From: Casuarina equisetifolia
Lineage: Eukaryota; Streptophyta; Magnoliopsida; Fagales; Casuarinaceae
Length of the DNA stretch: 64,000 bases
Direction of reading: 5' to 3'
Assembly (NCBI GenBank): GCA_028551475.1
Contig: CM052361.1
Location: forward strand, 25,867,491-25,931,490
The stretch's first letter is position 1, and the number at the start of each line of letters is the position of its first letter. The position numbers and the translations under genes were made by a program. Below are positions 1-11,029 of the stretch, one piece after another. Below the pieces are notes generated by a model. It saw only the letters and a program-made list of their open reading frames with translations. It ran no database searches and had not been told where the DNA came from.

Positions 1-1850
1 ATCTCGTTCTTTGTACATTTTTTTTTTCTTTTGCAACTTGAACCATCGGTTTTCCTGCAACTCATATTGACCTCGCTGTACGTAGTTCTATCGAATTTTT
101 CTTATTAGTGCAGGGTTGAACTACTGGCTAGCAAACACTCTCAGCTTGCCCCTTTCTTAACTCTTTTTTTTCTTTTTTTTTTCTTTTACTTTTCTTTGCC
201 TTATTTCTTGGTAATTGCTTTTATGTAGAGAAATTTACTTTTTTGTCAAAAACCGAGAGAGAAAGAGAAGAAACCTATATGTAATTTGGATAAAACACAT
301 TATTTTGATTGCAAAACTTGGCAGGAGAGTAGCGGATTTGAAATATGTAGTTTAACCTCGATCGACGTCTCCCTAGTCACAATGGGTTGGTGGTTTCTTT
401 CCGTCTTTATCCTAAAGACTATGTTGAGGGAAAAAATGAATTGGAATTGGATGTATTTTCACCTGCTTTTTGAACAGGCGGTACAGATGAAGTCGATCTT
501 ATTTACTTCTTATTTCGTCCATATATCTAACCATAGGACCTATGATAAGAAATGGAAAAGTGAACAGCTTCATTACCAACAGAAGCTTACAATTCTATAA
601 AGTAAAATGAAAGTCCTATGAATACATTTTGACACCTTACTAATGAGTAAGCCCCAGGACTCGCTAGTTCTATGAAGGCTAATCATCATTGGCTTTTCTC
701 TTTCTCCATAATGGTTAATAAATTCATTGACCTGAAACTGAAGGCCGAGACCTCTTGGTAGCTCTTTTTGTTTTTATGTTTTTCTTTTCTTTCATGAATA
801 TGTGAGTTTAAACCATTTTAGGTGAATATTTTGTTGTATCAATAATTGAAAGATGCCAAACTTAATTTTTTCTTAAATTAGTGTGTAATATTGGATATAT
901 CTCTAACTTTTTTTGTATTCCCTCATTCTTGGTAGCTGCTTTGTAACACACATCACAAGTGTTTTCTCCTCTTATGAGAGACTTTTTTGTCCAATAGAGA
1001 AAAGTGCTATAAAAATCTAATTTCAAGAGCCAATGGATGAAATTAGTCACCTACCTTTTTCCTGTTATCTTCAAGCGAAGCTGAGCTGCGTAAATCGACC
1101 TGTGTTAACTTGCTGTTAGGTGTATGAATTTGGAACGGTAACATGAACTTTTCAGCCTCTTGAATTGAGGCTTTCTACAATTGTTTTCAATTTGCATGAC
1201 TTAAGTTGTGAGATCTGGCGAACTGTCAAATCGATAGGTTCAAGGTTTCCTTTCTCTAGTCCTAGCATGATGTGGTGGTATTTGATTCCTTGTTCTAATT
1301 TGCACGGATCACGCAATGTAGCAGCAATTTTGAAATTCTAATAGCAACACCAAGCGTTTAACAATTTTTCCTTACTTTTATTGTAGAGCCCCGCGGAGAC
1401 CGGGGAATGGGACACATCCAGAACTGGAACAATTTGGAACCGATTCCGGTTTCCTTAAACCATCCATAGAACCATGCTCAATAAACTCAGTTTTCTCGTC
1501 CTGCATACTCTGCCGTTTTTCTTGCTATGTATTTTATGCAACCAAATTTTATGGGGCTAGTAGATTGTATCTATGCTATCAAGTTATGCTAGAACTCGAG
1601 TTGTGTTTAATGGCTTGATCATTTACCTCTTGTATTCATGAGCTTCTAGATGGGAATTTTGTATTCATTTCCTTACAGATGACTTTACGTGTTAGGGAGA
1701 GACCAAAATGTTTTCTTGTGGCTTGGCGAGTTGCATCATGTTTAACGGCGGGAATTGTCCATATTGCTGACTGTCGCATAACATCTTGTATTTCCTCGGA
1801 CTACTAAAGCCATTTGATGCATCAGAAAATCAGCAGATAGAATAGTTGTT
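1..1850 (+). repeat. Repeat family R1, copy 1 (left arm of the large inverted repeat)
   Basis: Non-coding sequence with no recognised protein. From 442 to 1850 it is the reverse complement of 3614-5025. From about 110 to 763 it also matches a third, direct copy at 21735-22414. The upstream end may lie outside the window. Short open frames here, such as the one at 286-600, start at non-ATG codons and match no family I know. Shared landmarks include a GC-rich patch near 1390-1405 (gagccccgcggagac) that recurs inverted near 4065-4080. Seen: the matches. Inferred: a dispersed repeat or duplicated segment of unknown origin. Confidence 0.8.
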
Positions 1851-3050
1851 TACTACTGGCAATTTATTGAAATAGATTAAAGTCAGGGTCAATTCTGTTG
1901 CGATAATTGGAATGTAAGTGATATTCTAATCGGTCCGTTTGAATATTACTAATGCTTTGGTAGTGGAAATATAATAACAAGGCTTCCAGATGTAAGAATG
2001 AGGACAAAAAAAGGCTAAATATCATGTGTTTACGGAAGACATAAAGCAAAAATAAAGAATAAAAATAACAAATAAAATAAATGTCTTTTTGAAATCCCTC
2101 ATGGACAATAACGTTTGAGGATGTATATGTCACCCACAGGTTGTTTTGGCATAAGTTGACTTCTTATCATTTTATGAAAACAAAACATAAATTATGTAAT
2201 GTACGAAGTGAGACTTTAATTTGAAAAGCAAGAAGTAAAATGAAATGGGTTAATGAAGCTGATTTTTGGAAAGCCATACAAAACACTTGTTTTTCAAAAT
2301 GCTTAAGGTACAACTTTTGAGACAAGGGAAACGGGTCCTTGTGTTTCTTAGGATTTAACGGCATGTCATTCCAGAACGCTTGAACACAAATCAATTTAGA
2401 GGGGCATTCATTGGCTTTTTTGTGTTGAATGATGTAGACGACGTTAGTACGTGGAACTTGTTGAATTTTGATATATTATAAGAATCACCTCACAGAAATA
2501 TCCATCAAATGGCGACTCGATTGCTTGTGGGTTTAAAATGCAAACTTACATGTGTCCATAAAAGAGATAAAGCAAAAATAAGAATGAAAATAACATAGAA
2601 AATAATTACTATTTAAGTTGAATAATGAACCTTTTAAACTTGAATTTTACTTTATGTGTCATAGTCAAAGGATTCTAAGCTTAATTTTATCTTAGATAAG
2701 TTTGTAATACTAAGATATATTCTTATGGTTTTGTATTTTTTATTTTTAAATAAATAAACTCACATATTTATTAAAAAATGACATAATAAACAAGTGACTT
2801 TTTGTCATTGCATGTCATTTTAGTCTGTCCATTTAACCCACTTGTCATTTTAATGTATGTAAATCTCATCATTTCAACAAAGCATAACATAAACTATTTA
2901 ATGTCCTAATTGGGAATTTTACTTTCAAAAGATAAACTAAATTGAAATTGGTTAAGAAACAAGGTTTTGAAAAATTATAGAAAACACATAGTTCTTAAAG
3001 AGTTTAAAGAGTACCCTTTTTGGGATGGGAAATAATAGCTTGTTCTATAA
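1851..3050. repeat. Loop of the inverted repeat: AT-rich decayed repeats
   Basis: No gene seen. A stretch at about 2170-2310 recurs in diverged form at 2880-3010. The segment 2030-2620 has relatives at 6460-6750, including a shared core near the sequence ggcatgtcat. The piece at 2640-2790 ends in an A/T-rich tail resembling the 3' ends of the local LINEs. Together these suggest an old repeat into which the LINE at 3050-6440 was placed. Confidence 0.5.
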
Positions 3051-3613
3051 AAGACCTCATTCTATGATTGGAAGAAATATAAAGGATCTTGAACTAAAGT
3101 TTTTCTTTTCCAAGAGGTTGTTGAAGGTTATTTATTATCTTTATTCCTTAAGTTTTCCAATCCTAGTTGCAATAAAGATTACATTCCAATAGCGTGTTAC
3201 AATTTTATCAACAAAATTATTTTCAAGATGTTAATTGAAAAATGAGGTGTTATTCTCTTATAGTGGTTAGTCACAACCAAAATTAGGTGTACTTTTTCAC
3301 AATTATTACAAAGCAGATAAAGACAAGTGTGTGACCATAAAAACTGATCTCATAAAAGCATATAATATAGTTAAGTGGGAAGCATATTAGGAGTCTTGAA
3401 AGCCATCAATACTCATAAAATATTTAATTGATCTTATATGTAAGTATATTATTACAACAAGATTCTTAATAAATTTTAATGAAGAACAAGAAATTTACTT
3501 TGAAGGTGCTAATGAACTAAGAAAAAAGGAATTCACTATCCTCATATTTATTTGTACTTGTCATGGAAATATTTAACAAAATTCTTATTGTAAAGACAAG
3601 ATGTTAAATATTT
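3050..3613 (+). mobile_element. LINE (non-LTR) fragment, 5' part of the reverse transcriptase
   Basis: Translated in pieces, this stretch matches the reverse-transcriptase region of the better-preserved LINE at 60.1-61.3 kb. Readable matches include peptides equivalent to HNYHKGDKGKCVAIKIDL (here HNYYKADKDKCVTIKTDL) and MEILNRIIISKT (here MEIFNKILIVKT). It carries stops and frame changes throughout, so it is dead. It breaks off at 3613 where the inverted-repeat arm begins, and the same reverse transcriptase resumes at 5034. Its own 5' half is absent, as is common for LINEs. Confidence 0.75.
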
Positions 3614-5025
3614 AACAACTATTCTATCTGCCGATTCTCTGATGCATCAAATGGCTTTAGTAGTCCGAGGAAATATAAGATGTTATGCGAAAGTCAGCAA
3701 TATGGACAATTCCCGACGGTAAAAATGATGCAACCCGCCAAGCCAAAAGAAAACATTTTGGTCTCTCCCCAACACGTAAAGTCATCTGTAAGGAACATGA
3801 ATACAAAATTTCCCATCTAGAAGCTCATAAATACAAGAGGTAAATGATCAAACCATTAAACACAACTCGAGTTCCAGCACAACTTGCTAGCATATAGACA
3901 ATCTAGTAGCCCCATAAAATTTGGTAGCACAAAATACATAGCAAGAAAAACAGCAGATAATGCAGGACGAGAAAACTGAGTTTATTGAGCATGGTTCTAT
4001 CGAAGTTTTAACGAAACCGGAATCGGTTCCAAATTGTTCCAGGTCTGGATGTGTCCCATTACCGTGTCTCCGCGGGGCTCTACAGGAAAATTAAGGAAAC
4101 ATCGTTAAACGCTTGGTGTTGCTATCAGAAGTTCAAAATTGCTGCTACATTGCGTGATCCATGCAAATCAGAACAAAGAATCAAAGACCACCACATCATG
4201 CAAGGACTAGAGAAAGGAAACCTTAAACCTATCGATTTGACAGTTCGCCAGATCTAACAACTCAAGTCATGCAAATTGAAAACAATTGTACAAAGTCTCA
4301 ATGCAAGAGGCTGAAAAGTTCATGTTACCTTTCCAAATTCATACGCTTAACAGCAAGTTAACACAGGTCCATTTACGCAGTTCAGATTCGCTTGAAGATA
4401 ACAGGAAAAAGGTAGGTCACTAATTTCATCCATTGGCTCTTGAAATTAGATTTTTATAGCAGTTTTCTCTATTGGACAAAAAAGTCTCTCATAGTGATGT
4501 GTGTTACAAAGAAGCTACCAAAAATGCGGGAATACAAAAACATATAGAGATATATCCAATATTACACACTCATTTTAGAAAAAAAAAAAAAAAGTTTGGC
4601 ATCTTTCAATTATTGATACAATGAAATATTCACCTAAAATGGTTTAAACTCACATATTCATAAAATTAAAAAAATAAAAATAAAAATAAAAATAAAAGAA
4701 AAGAGCTACCAAGAGGTCTCAGCCTTCATTTTCAGGTCAATGACTTCGTTAACCATTATGTAGAAAGAGAAAAGCCAACGATGATTAGCCTTGATAGAAC
4801 TAGCGAGTCCTGGGACTTGCTCATTAGTAAGGTGTCAAAATGTATTCATAGGACTTTCATTTTACTTTATAGAATTGTGAGCTTGTGTTGGTAATGAAGC
4901 TGTTCACGTTTCCATTTCTGATCATTAGGTCCTATGGTTAGACATATGGACGAAATAAGAAGTAAATAAGATCGACTTCAACTGTACCGCCTGTTCAAAA
5001 AAAAGTTAAAATACATCCAATTCCA
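3614..5025 (-). repeat. Repeat family R1, copy 2 (right arm of the inverted repeat), inserted in a LINE
   Basis: This is the reverse complement of 442-1850 along its whole length, with scattered mismatches and small indels, for example a longer A-rich tract near 4660-4700. It interrupts a LINE reverse transcriptase. The LINE sequence atttaac (3610-3616) just before the arm is repeated as atttaag (5036-5042) just after it, which looks like a short target-site duplication. Relative to copies 1 and 3 it begins abruptly, as a truncated insertion would. The open frame at 4051-4257 matches no known family. Confidence 0.8.
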
Positions 5026-5033
5026 CTACATTG

Positions 5034-6440
5034 ACATTTAAGTTTTATTGGCCATGCGAAACTGAAAAAATTACTCATTTATGTTTTGCTAATGATTTAT
5101 TTCTTTTCTTCCACAATAATATAGCTTTATTACTATGTCTTATTGAAGTTTTGAAAGAATTTACTAAACTCACAGGTCTACATTATAACCTAAGAAAATG
5201 TGAAATATTCTTCTCAAGGTTATTAGAATAGGAATAACTTATTATTTTAAATCACTCATCATTTTTCTTATTAGATATCTTAGAGTCCTCCTAATCACAA
5301 ATACTAACTCAAGCTAATTTCAAGAGTTTGATACATAAAATATTTAGAAAAATAGAAGGATAAAGAATGAAACATCTTAACTATGCAAGAAGGCTATAGT
5401 TGAGGTAATCAATCTAATGTCTACATGTACATTTTGAAAACAAGTTTCCTTACTACCAAAGTATACAATTTATAAGATTAAGAAAAGATCAAGAACTATT
5501 CATTGGTGGGTAGCACAAGTATACACTATTCTCATAAAGAAGAAATAGGGATTAGAATTACCAAATCTTAAATTTTGAAATAAGTCTTTTTAGGACATAT
5601 ATTTTAGAATCTCATTAATCTTCCAAACTCTTTCTTATGGAATAAGTGAATTTACAGTACAAAATATAAAAAAGATTCTAATAATGCAACTTGATACTAA
5701 AGGTTTCATAGTATGAAGTTAAAAAGATCCCCTCAAACAAACGTTTACTCTTATCTCAATTTTTTATAGGTCTATCTTTGGTTGCAAATAAATTTATAAG
5801 AACCTTTGACTAGTTAATTAGTAAGTAAATTTGTATAATCTAATTTAGACTAATGGTATTAGCAAATATAATTTTCTTGGATGACTATTTTTTTTAGATT
5901 GACTTTCTTAAAAAAAAAAAGTTATATGATGGCTCATTTTAGTAAACGTATATTATGAATTTTGTTAGTCTTAAATTGAAAATGGGAGTCATCTCTTTTT
6001 TGAATATACATAAATAAGGATAATTTAAAAGGCTATTTTTACTCAAAACAAAATCTAATGCCATATTAAATGATAGAATGAAGAATTATAATGGATGATT
6101 AAAATAATTGAAAGAAAAGATTTAGTTACAAAATTTCTTAAGATATCTTTTTTAGCTTGCATTTGCTACATATAAGTTGAATGCAATAGAAGATAATTTT
6201 AAAACAAAACAATTGATATTTCAATCATATTGGCAAAAGTAAAGAAAATTATATGTAGGATAAATTATTTGTTTTAAAATATAAAATCTTTTCAAGGAAA
6301 TGTCATTTTGATTTAAATTTAGAGACTTCTAATCTTCATCTTTTTGTAGCTTACATAATTTTTATAGTACTAAAGTTACCCCTATGCTTCTATACATTAA
6401 CTTTTATTAATACAAACTTATCTTTCTACCAAAAAAAGAT
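5034..6440 (+). mobile_element. LINE fragment, 3' part of the reverse transcriptase to the 3' end
   Basis: Continues the LINE interrupted at 3613. The open piece at 5031-5231 reads FKFYWPCETEKITHLCFAND, followed by FLFFHNNIALLLCLIE and KLTGLHYNLRKCEIFFS. This matches the plant LINE reverse transcriptase block around the catalytic FADD box, here FAND, so the second aspartate of that box is kept and the first is changed. Downstream pieces (HLNYARRL, LPNLKFWNK-like) fit the C-terminal connection region. The element ends near 6437 with an A-rich tail. Many stops make it non-functional. Confidence 0.75.
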
Positions 6441-6454
6441 GTAGTGTTTGTTGA

Positions 6455-6760
6455 GACTAAATGGCATGTCACTCTAAAGAGGCTTGAATGCAAATTGATT
6501 TAGAGGGAATTTCATCAATCTATGATGTAGAATGCCAAAAATGGTGCTACATGTGAAAATTGTCAAATTTTCATATTTTATAAGAAATATATCACGGAAA
6601 TATCTTTCAAATAGTATTTCTATTGCTAGTAGGGTTAAAAGGTTAAATTACATGTGTGTACACAAAACAATGAGCAAAAGTAAAGAATTAAAATAACAAA
6701 GAAAACGAGCTTCTTTTGAAATTCCTCGAGGACAAATTGTTTTGGCATGTGTATAACTGT
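6455..6760 (+). repeat. Copy of the local repeat seen at 2030-2620
   Basis: Matches 2350-2620 and then 2030-2155, including the shared block of gcaaaa-rich sequence, ttgaaattcctcgaggacaa and ttgttttggcat. This shows that the LINE plus inverted-repeat block lies within or beside an older repeat. No coding potential is seen. Confidence 0.5.
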
Positions 6761-7014
6761 GATTTTAACAGTATTGAACTTACGTTATAATTGTGAATAA
6801 AGTCCCAATGACAAAAAAACAGAATGTGCCACTTAATGTGCTCTTTCTCTTTTATTTTGTCAATCTAATTAAATAACAATATCAGCAGCTACAAACTTAA
6901 TAACATTTCCTATTTCTTTCTATTTGAGGCTTTCATTCATAAGCCTTACATTCCCCGATAAAATGATCATATATCCAGAGGTTTGCTTCTTCTCACCCCG
7001 ACGCTCACTTCAAT

Positions 7015-7520
7015 ATGGGGTTCTCGAGGATCATCTATCAAGGTGGCAAATCTATTACTCTTGTTAACCTCCTCAACCGTACCCCTCTTGGGGCCTCTTC
7101 CGCTTCCTTTACTCCAAGGGATATTTAATGTCTCAATGCTGTTTTTGGGGCTTTGAGTTTACTTTGCACTTTCTTGGTAGATTCTGCAATATGCTTCGAG
7201 GAACATTTTGTTTGCGCAATTTCTATATTCGGTATTTTCTTACTGAGTTTTTGTGTCTGTTATATAACTAGGCCGCTGTTGGTTTTGCTGACTACTTAAA
7301 CCAAAAGGAAAAAAAGAAGGTTGGTAGGGATGTCTCCGTTTCTGGCAGCACGAAACAGAGATGGCTTTGTCTTGGTTTTCCAACTCAACAACAACCAATC
7401 AACGCTGAGGGGGGGTGGCTTCCTACCTTGGGAACCAACTGTTGGCCATCCACGTAGCAGACATCTGACTGCCACACAAGGTCTTATATGCAAACAGAAA
7501 CAGTAGCACAGAACGTGATG
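7015..7520 (+). other. Exon-like remnant of unknown identity
   Basis: This segment is less AT-rich than its surroundings and has two plausible coding blocks on the plus strand. The first starts with ATG at 7015 and reads MGFSRIIYQGGKSITLVNLL before closing after 37 codons. The second follows an acceptor-like ctag at about 7271 and reads AAVGFADYLNQKEKKKVGRD then VSVSGSTKQRWLCLGFPTQQ. An intron between them is conceivable, but a stop ends the second block near 7450. I do not recognise the protein. It lies 0.8 kb beyond the 3' end of DUF4220 gene A and may be a relic of a neighbouring gene. Confidence 0.25.
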
Positions 7521-7634
7521 CAGCAAGATAGGCAACTATATTTAGACGGCATAAATTCGATTTATGCAGACCTGATGCGATAGAGACAAGGAAATTTCAT
7601 GGAAGTTCCCTAAATATATAAAAATTAAGTCATT

Positions 7635-7635
<1 letters not shown>

Positions 7636-7727
<92 letters not shown>
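7636..7727 (+). repeat. (TAA)n microsatellite, about 30 units
   Basis: An uninterrupted run of TAA triplets of about 92 bp in the 3' flank of DUF4220 gene A. The poly-leucine open frame on the minus strand at 7630-7845 is only a translation of this tract. Its purity suggests it is variable between individuals. Confidence 0.95.
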
Positions 7728-7729
7728 TG

Positions 7730-8329
7730 GTGGTATATATTAACTTTATGATAATACTTCTCTTTTCGATTTTTAGTTCCTTTATACCTTTAAATTCAAA
7801 GTTTCTAAAACTAAAACAAAAAGTATAACAGCATTTATTTTTCAACTATTTGGATTTATGATAAACCTAACAACCATCTCCTTAGCAATGAATAAATTTC
7901 GCATGACCTATGAAATGGAAGAGATGGTAAGTTCAGTGCTACTAAATCCATTGAAGTTGGTACCGTCTAGCTATAACTTCACTTAAATGTAACTAAGGAT
8001 TTATTTTCGGATAAATTGTTGCAATCCATGAATCAATTGAAAACAAGAGAAGGGGCCGATACTTCTAAACTTAGAACATAAACAAAGAGGCTAAAGATAT
8101 GGAACTAAATAAAACGAAACAAACAAGACACTTTTAAAAGCATTTTACCACTCATTTCTATCGATTTTTCCACTCACACATTCCACGCATGTTTAACAAA
8201 TATCCAAAATACATATTTTCATACAAATAGGCCCACGACAAATACAAAATAGCAACTACGATTACAATTTCAATCGTCAAGCTTCCAATCAACTCCTAAT
8301 AATCATACTCTTATCTAATTGAACACTAA
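7730..8329. other. 3' flank of DUF4220 gene A, shared with other units
   Basis: No gene here. The stretch is similar to 19777-20376 (3' flank of the pseudogene) and to 49578-49976 (3' flank of gene D). Shared landmarks are ctataacttcacttaa-like and ggataaattgttgcaat-like sequences. The duplication units therefore include 3' flanking DNA, which probably holds the 3' UTR. Confidence 0.6.
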
Positions 8330-10486
8330 TTAGATGGGAAGTCCCTGGAAATGCTTAACAATAATCATAGTAATAGCATCAGATGATTGGAAATTATCCC
8401 CTATGTTCAAATGGGCCATCAATAACCAAACAAAGGTGATAAGCTCTCCTCCTTTGCTTAGTTGAGCAACATGCATGTTAGCCCTACAATGAGCAGCGGC
8501 ATATAACAATAGTTCCATCCACACGTCACTTATTAGCTCCCATTTGAACTGCAGGTTTTCTAGCTCTTTGAAAAGAAGGTATGCCTTCTCAAACGCAAAC
8601 TTGGTTGGAGCCAGAGTTGGATGATGAAGTCCTTCAAATCGAAGATGAATCTCTTTACATGCTGCTTCACGATCCTCTGCATATCTATCTGTTTTAGGTA
8701 TTGCCTTGAAGACTTCCATAGCTTCCCAACATGTGTCACGGAATCTTATTTTGACCATACCTGACACAGCAGACATCATAGTTGGCTGCATAATCAGAAG
8801 ATATAACATATAATCGGAAAGGATTTTGCTCCATTTACAACAATCAGAACCTTGGATATCAATAATCTCTGTTTGGTAAAGTAAATCTGTAGCAATATGC
8901 CATAAAAGAAGGCTCTGATAATAATCAACATCAACAACAAATGGCATCAACTTCTGGCATGCATCATCCAGATCATTAACCTGTAGAACATTATCAAACC
9001 GTGTTGAAAATTTTGTCCTCCAGTCCGCGTCCTCTTTCGGAAGATTAGATGCTTTTGCTTTAACCGCAGTAAAGATGAAATTCCACAGCTCGCCTCCAAC
9101 TGGCTTCTTTGAAACATGTTTAGCACTATCATATAATTCCTTGGCACAATTGATTTTAGAAATTGGCCTGGTGAGACGACCCAGGACTGTACAATTTCTT
9201 TCGGGACACTCTTTCAAACAATAATCTATAAAGTTGAATGTATGTATAGTGCAGGACGACCTTTGAAATAGCATTCCTCTAACCCAACCAAAGCACCAAC
9301 ATAGGAAATTTTTAACCCAGTGACTAGAATTATTTCCCTTTGATTCTGCGTTTGTGCACCAAGTTACCTCCTTGATAGACATAATACGTCTGTTCATAAC
9401 AACAATCCAATTCATAACAACCGAATTCCTAGTCCGATATGACATACTCTCCAGGTAACCATTAGTCCAATCAGAGGTGACAAGCATAAAAAGCGCCATT
9501 GCATCCAAGCAAACAGCACCAAGGAACAAGGTATAGGTAACCCCAACATCCAACTTACGTAAATCATGCTTATCTATTAAATAAAAGGTTGATAGAGCTG
9601 CCATCACCGTGCACCAAGATATAAACCGGACAACCAATCCAAGTTTCGTATGTAGAACAACACCCTTCGTATAGAAAACTTCATACAACAAGTGAAGTTC
9701 GACTTCTAGAATTCTAAAGGCGTCAGTGGAGTTCATAAGAAAGAAACTATGCCAGGAGTCCTTACGTTTGAGGTCTCGAGGGATGACATCAGCAATGAGT
9801 CCCTTTGACATTTCAAGTAAGCAATAAGCAAAGAGCACAACATTGCGTTCCTCCAACATTTCTTGCTGCCCTAAATATCTTTGAAATTCAAGAACCGGAG
9901 AAACTTGAACATTTATTTTCCGATTGACACGTTTCATAATTTCGTCACTGTTTTCAATCATTTGCTCCTGATAAGTGTTAATGTTTGCAGAATATAAAGC
10001 ACGTATACGCTCACTGTATTTGATTGTTCCAGAAACAAATACAAGGGCAGTAGGGATCCAAAATTTATTTTCAGGCAGGGACTCACCGAAGACAATAAAA
10101 GCTGAAAGAACTTGGCTTATAAGCCCAACGAGCTGCCTTAACCAAAGAGTGTTATCCTCCAGAGAAAATGCAGTTATGTTATCTGGACCGCCAAGGTGTA
10201 ACACCAAAAAAGAGACCCAAACGGCAAGAATGTCAACGCGAACATCATCAGATTTAGGAAAATCGCTTTGACGTCTTGAAATAAGTCCAACTGAAAAGCT
10301 AGCAACCCAATCAGCTAGCACATAAGAATACCATATCAACCCAATTATTATCGGATTTCTTGATCGTTTTCTAAATGGTGCAAATAGTACCAGAATGATT
10401 TGCAGGTAGAAACTTAACATAATGAAGCTCTGGATATTCCATTGATCATAAAACTTCTTGAGAACGGTTGGAATGATGTTAGCCAT
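8330..10486 (-). CDS. DUF4220/DUF594 domain membrane protein (gene A)
   Basis: An intact single-exon frame of 718 residues. The N-terminal half has about five to seven hydrophobic segments (roughly residues 19-36, 45-65, 83-100, 118-158, 300-355) and the signature HLGGPDNITAFSLEDNTLW of DUF4220. The C-terminus carries the DUF594 motif SKGGELITFVWLLMAHL. DUF4220 proteins are plant-specific, often in tandem arrays, and their biochemical role is unknown; I infer a multi-pass membrane protein with a cytosolic C-terminal domain. The frame is open up to an ATG at 10531, but I chose the ATG at 10486. It aligns with the start of gene D (MANIIPT versus MVKILPT), and a splice-acceptor-like tag/gt sits at 10510 between the two ATGs, so the extra 15 residues probably come from a 5'-UTR intron. 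No breaks are seen. Confidence 0.93.
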   Translation of the reverse strand: MANIIPTVLKKFYDQWNIQSFIMLSFYLQIILVLFAPFRKRSRNPIIIGLIWYSYVLADWVASFSVGLISRRQSDFPKSDDVRVDILAVWVSFLVLHLGGPDNITAFSLEDNTLWLRQLVGLISQVLSAFIVFGESLPENKFWIPTALVFVSGTIKYSERIRALYSANINTYQEQMIENSDEIMKRVNRKINVQVSPVLEFQRYLGQQEMLEERNVVLFAYCLLEMSKGLIADVIPRDLKRKDSWHSFFLMNSTDAFRILEVELHLLYEVFYTKGVVLHTKLGLVVRFISWCTVMAALSTFYLIDKHDLRKLDVGVTYTLFLGAVCLDAMALFMLVTSDWTNGYLESMSYRTRNSVVMNWIVVMNRRIMSIKEVTWCTNAESKGNNSSHWVKNFLCWCFGWVRGMLFQRSSCTIHTFNFIDYCLKECPERNCTVLGRLTRPISKINCAKELYDSAKHVSKKPVGGELWNFIFTAVKAKASNLPKEDADWRTKFSTRFDNVLQVNDLDDACQKLMPFVVDVDYYQSLLLWHIATDLLYQTEIIDIQGSDCCKWSKILSDYMLYLLIMQPTMMSAVSGMVKIRFRDTCWEAMEVFKAIPKTDRYAEDREAACKEIHLRFEGLHHPTLAPTKFAFEKAYLLFKELENLQFKWELISDVWMELLLYAAAHCRANMHVAQLSKGGELITFVWLLMAHLNIGDNFQSSDAITMIIVKHFQGLPI

Positions 10487-10509
10487 ATTCTTTTGCTGGT
10501 TTCTTACAC

Positions 10510-11029
10510 CTACGGAAGCAAACGAAGGCATATATAAATTTTCATTGTATAAGCATGGGTAGTCAACTCTAAATCATATGATGACAAATCAATTCATAAT
10601 TTCAAGTATACCTGTCATGTGAACCTTGGTAATTTAGTAGTTATATGTTCACTCACACCAAAATTATATACGATAGTTTAAAGGGAACTTGGGTGTCCCA
10701 AATCCCTACCATTTAGATGAAAATTGCCTAGTGGATCCAACTAAGGAACCAAGTAGGTGACAATGGTAAAACATGATTCTTCATAACATAAATTGTAAAA
10801 GTTGACGCCATAATGTAAGTATTCAAAATGGAAGCCTTAAATTTATAAAGTTGTTTCATAAGAAATAAATATGTATCCAAACAAAAACTATAATTAATTA
10901 GTAAAGTCAAAAAAAAATGGTGAAGGCAACCAAAAAACATGAAACAACTATGGAGGTGAAAAATCAATAAATCTACCCCAAACTTGGTCTGACACTTGTA
11001 AAAGCACAAGACAACATCAGTATTCTTAC
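10510..11029 (-). other. Predicted 5'-UTR intron of DUF4220 gene A
   Basis: On the minus strand a donor-like site (GAGATG/GTAAGA, cut at 11030/11029) is followed by an AT-rich, T-rich stretch and an acceptor-like TTGCTTCCGTAG ending at 10510. This leaves a short leader before the ATG at 10486. The acceptor region is conserved just upstream of gene D (CTTCAACAG/GTGAAAG at 52195/52194). Inference from splice-site patterns only; transcript data would settle it. Confidence 0.45.

Noticed and set aside
7630-7845. Minus-strand frame encoding a long poly-leucine tract
   Set aside because: It is simply the translation of the TAA microsatellite.
9975-10271. Plus-strand frame of 98 codons
   Set aside because: Antisense to DUF4220 gene A; a matching shadow occurs in gene D at 51706-51951, caused by the shared coding sequence.
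10487-10531. N-terminal extension of DUF4220 gene A (15 residues)
   Set aside because: An acceptor-like splice site lies within it and gene D lacks it, so it is probably intron read-through.
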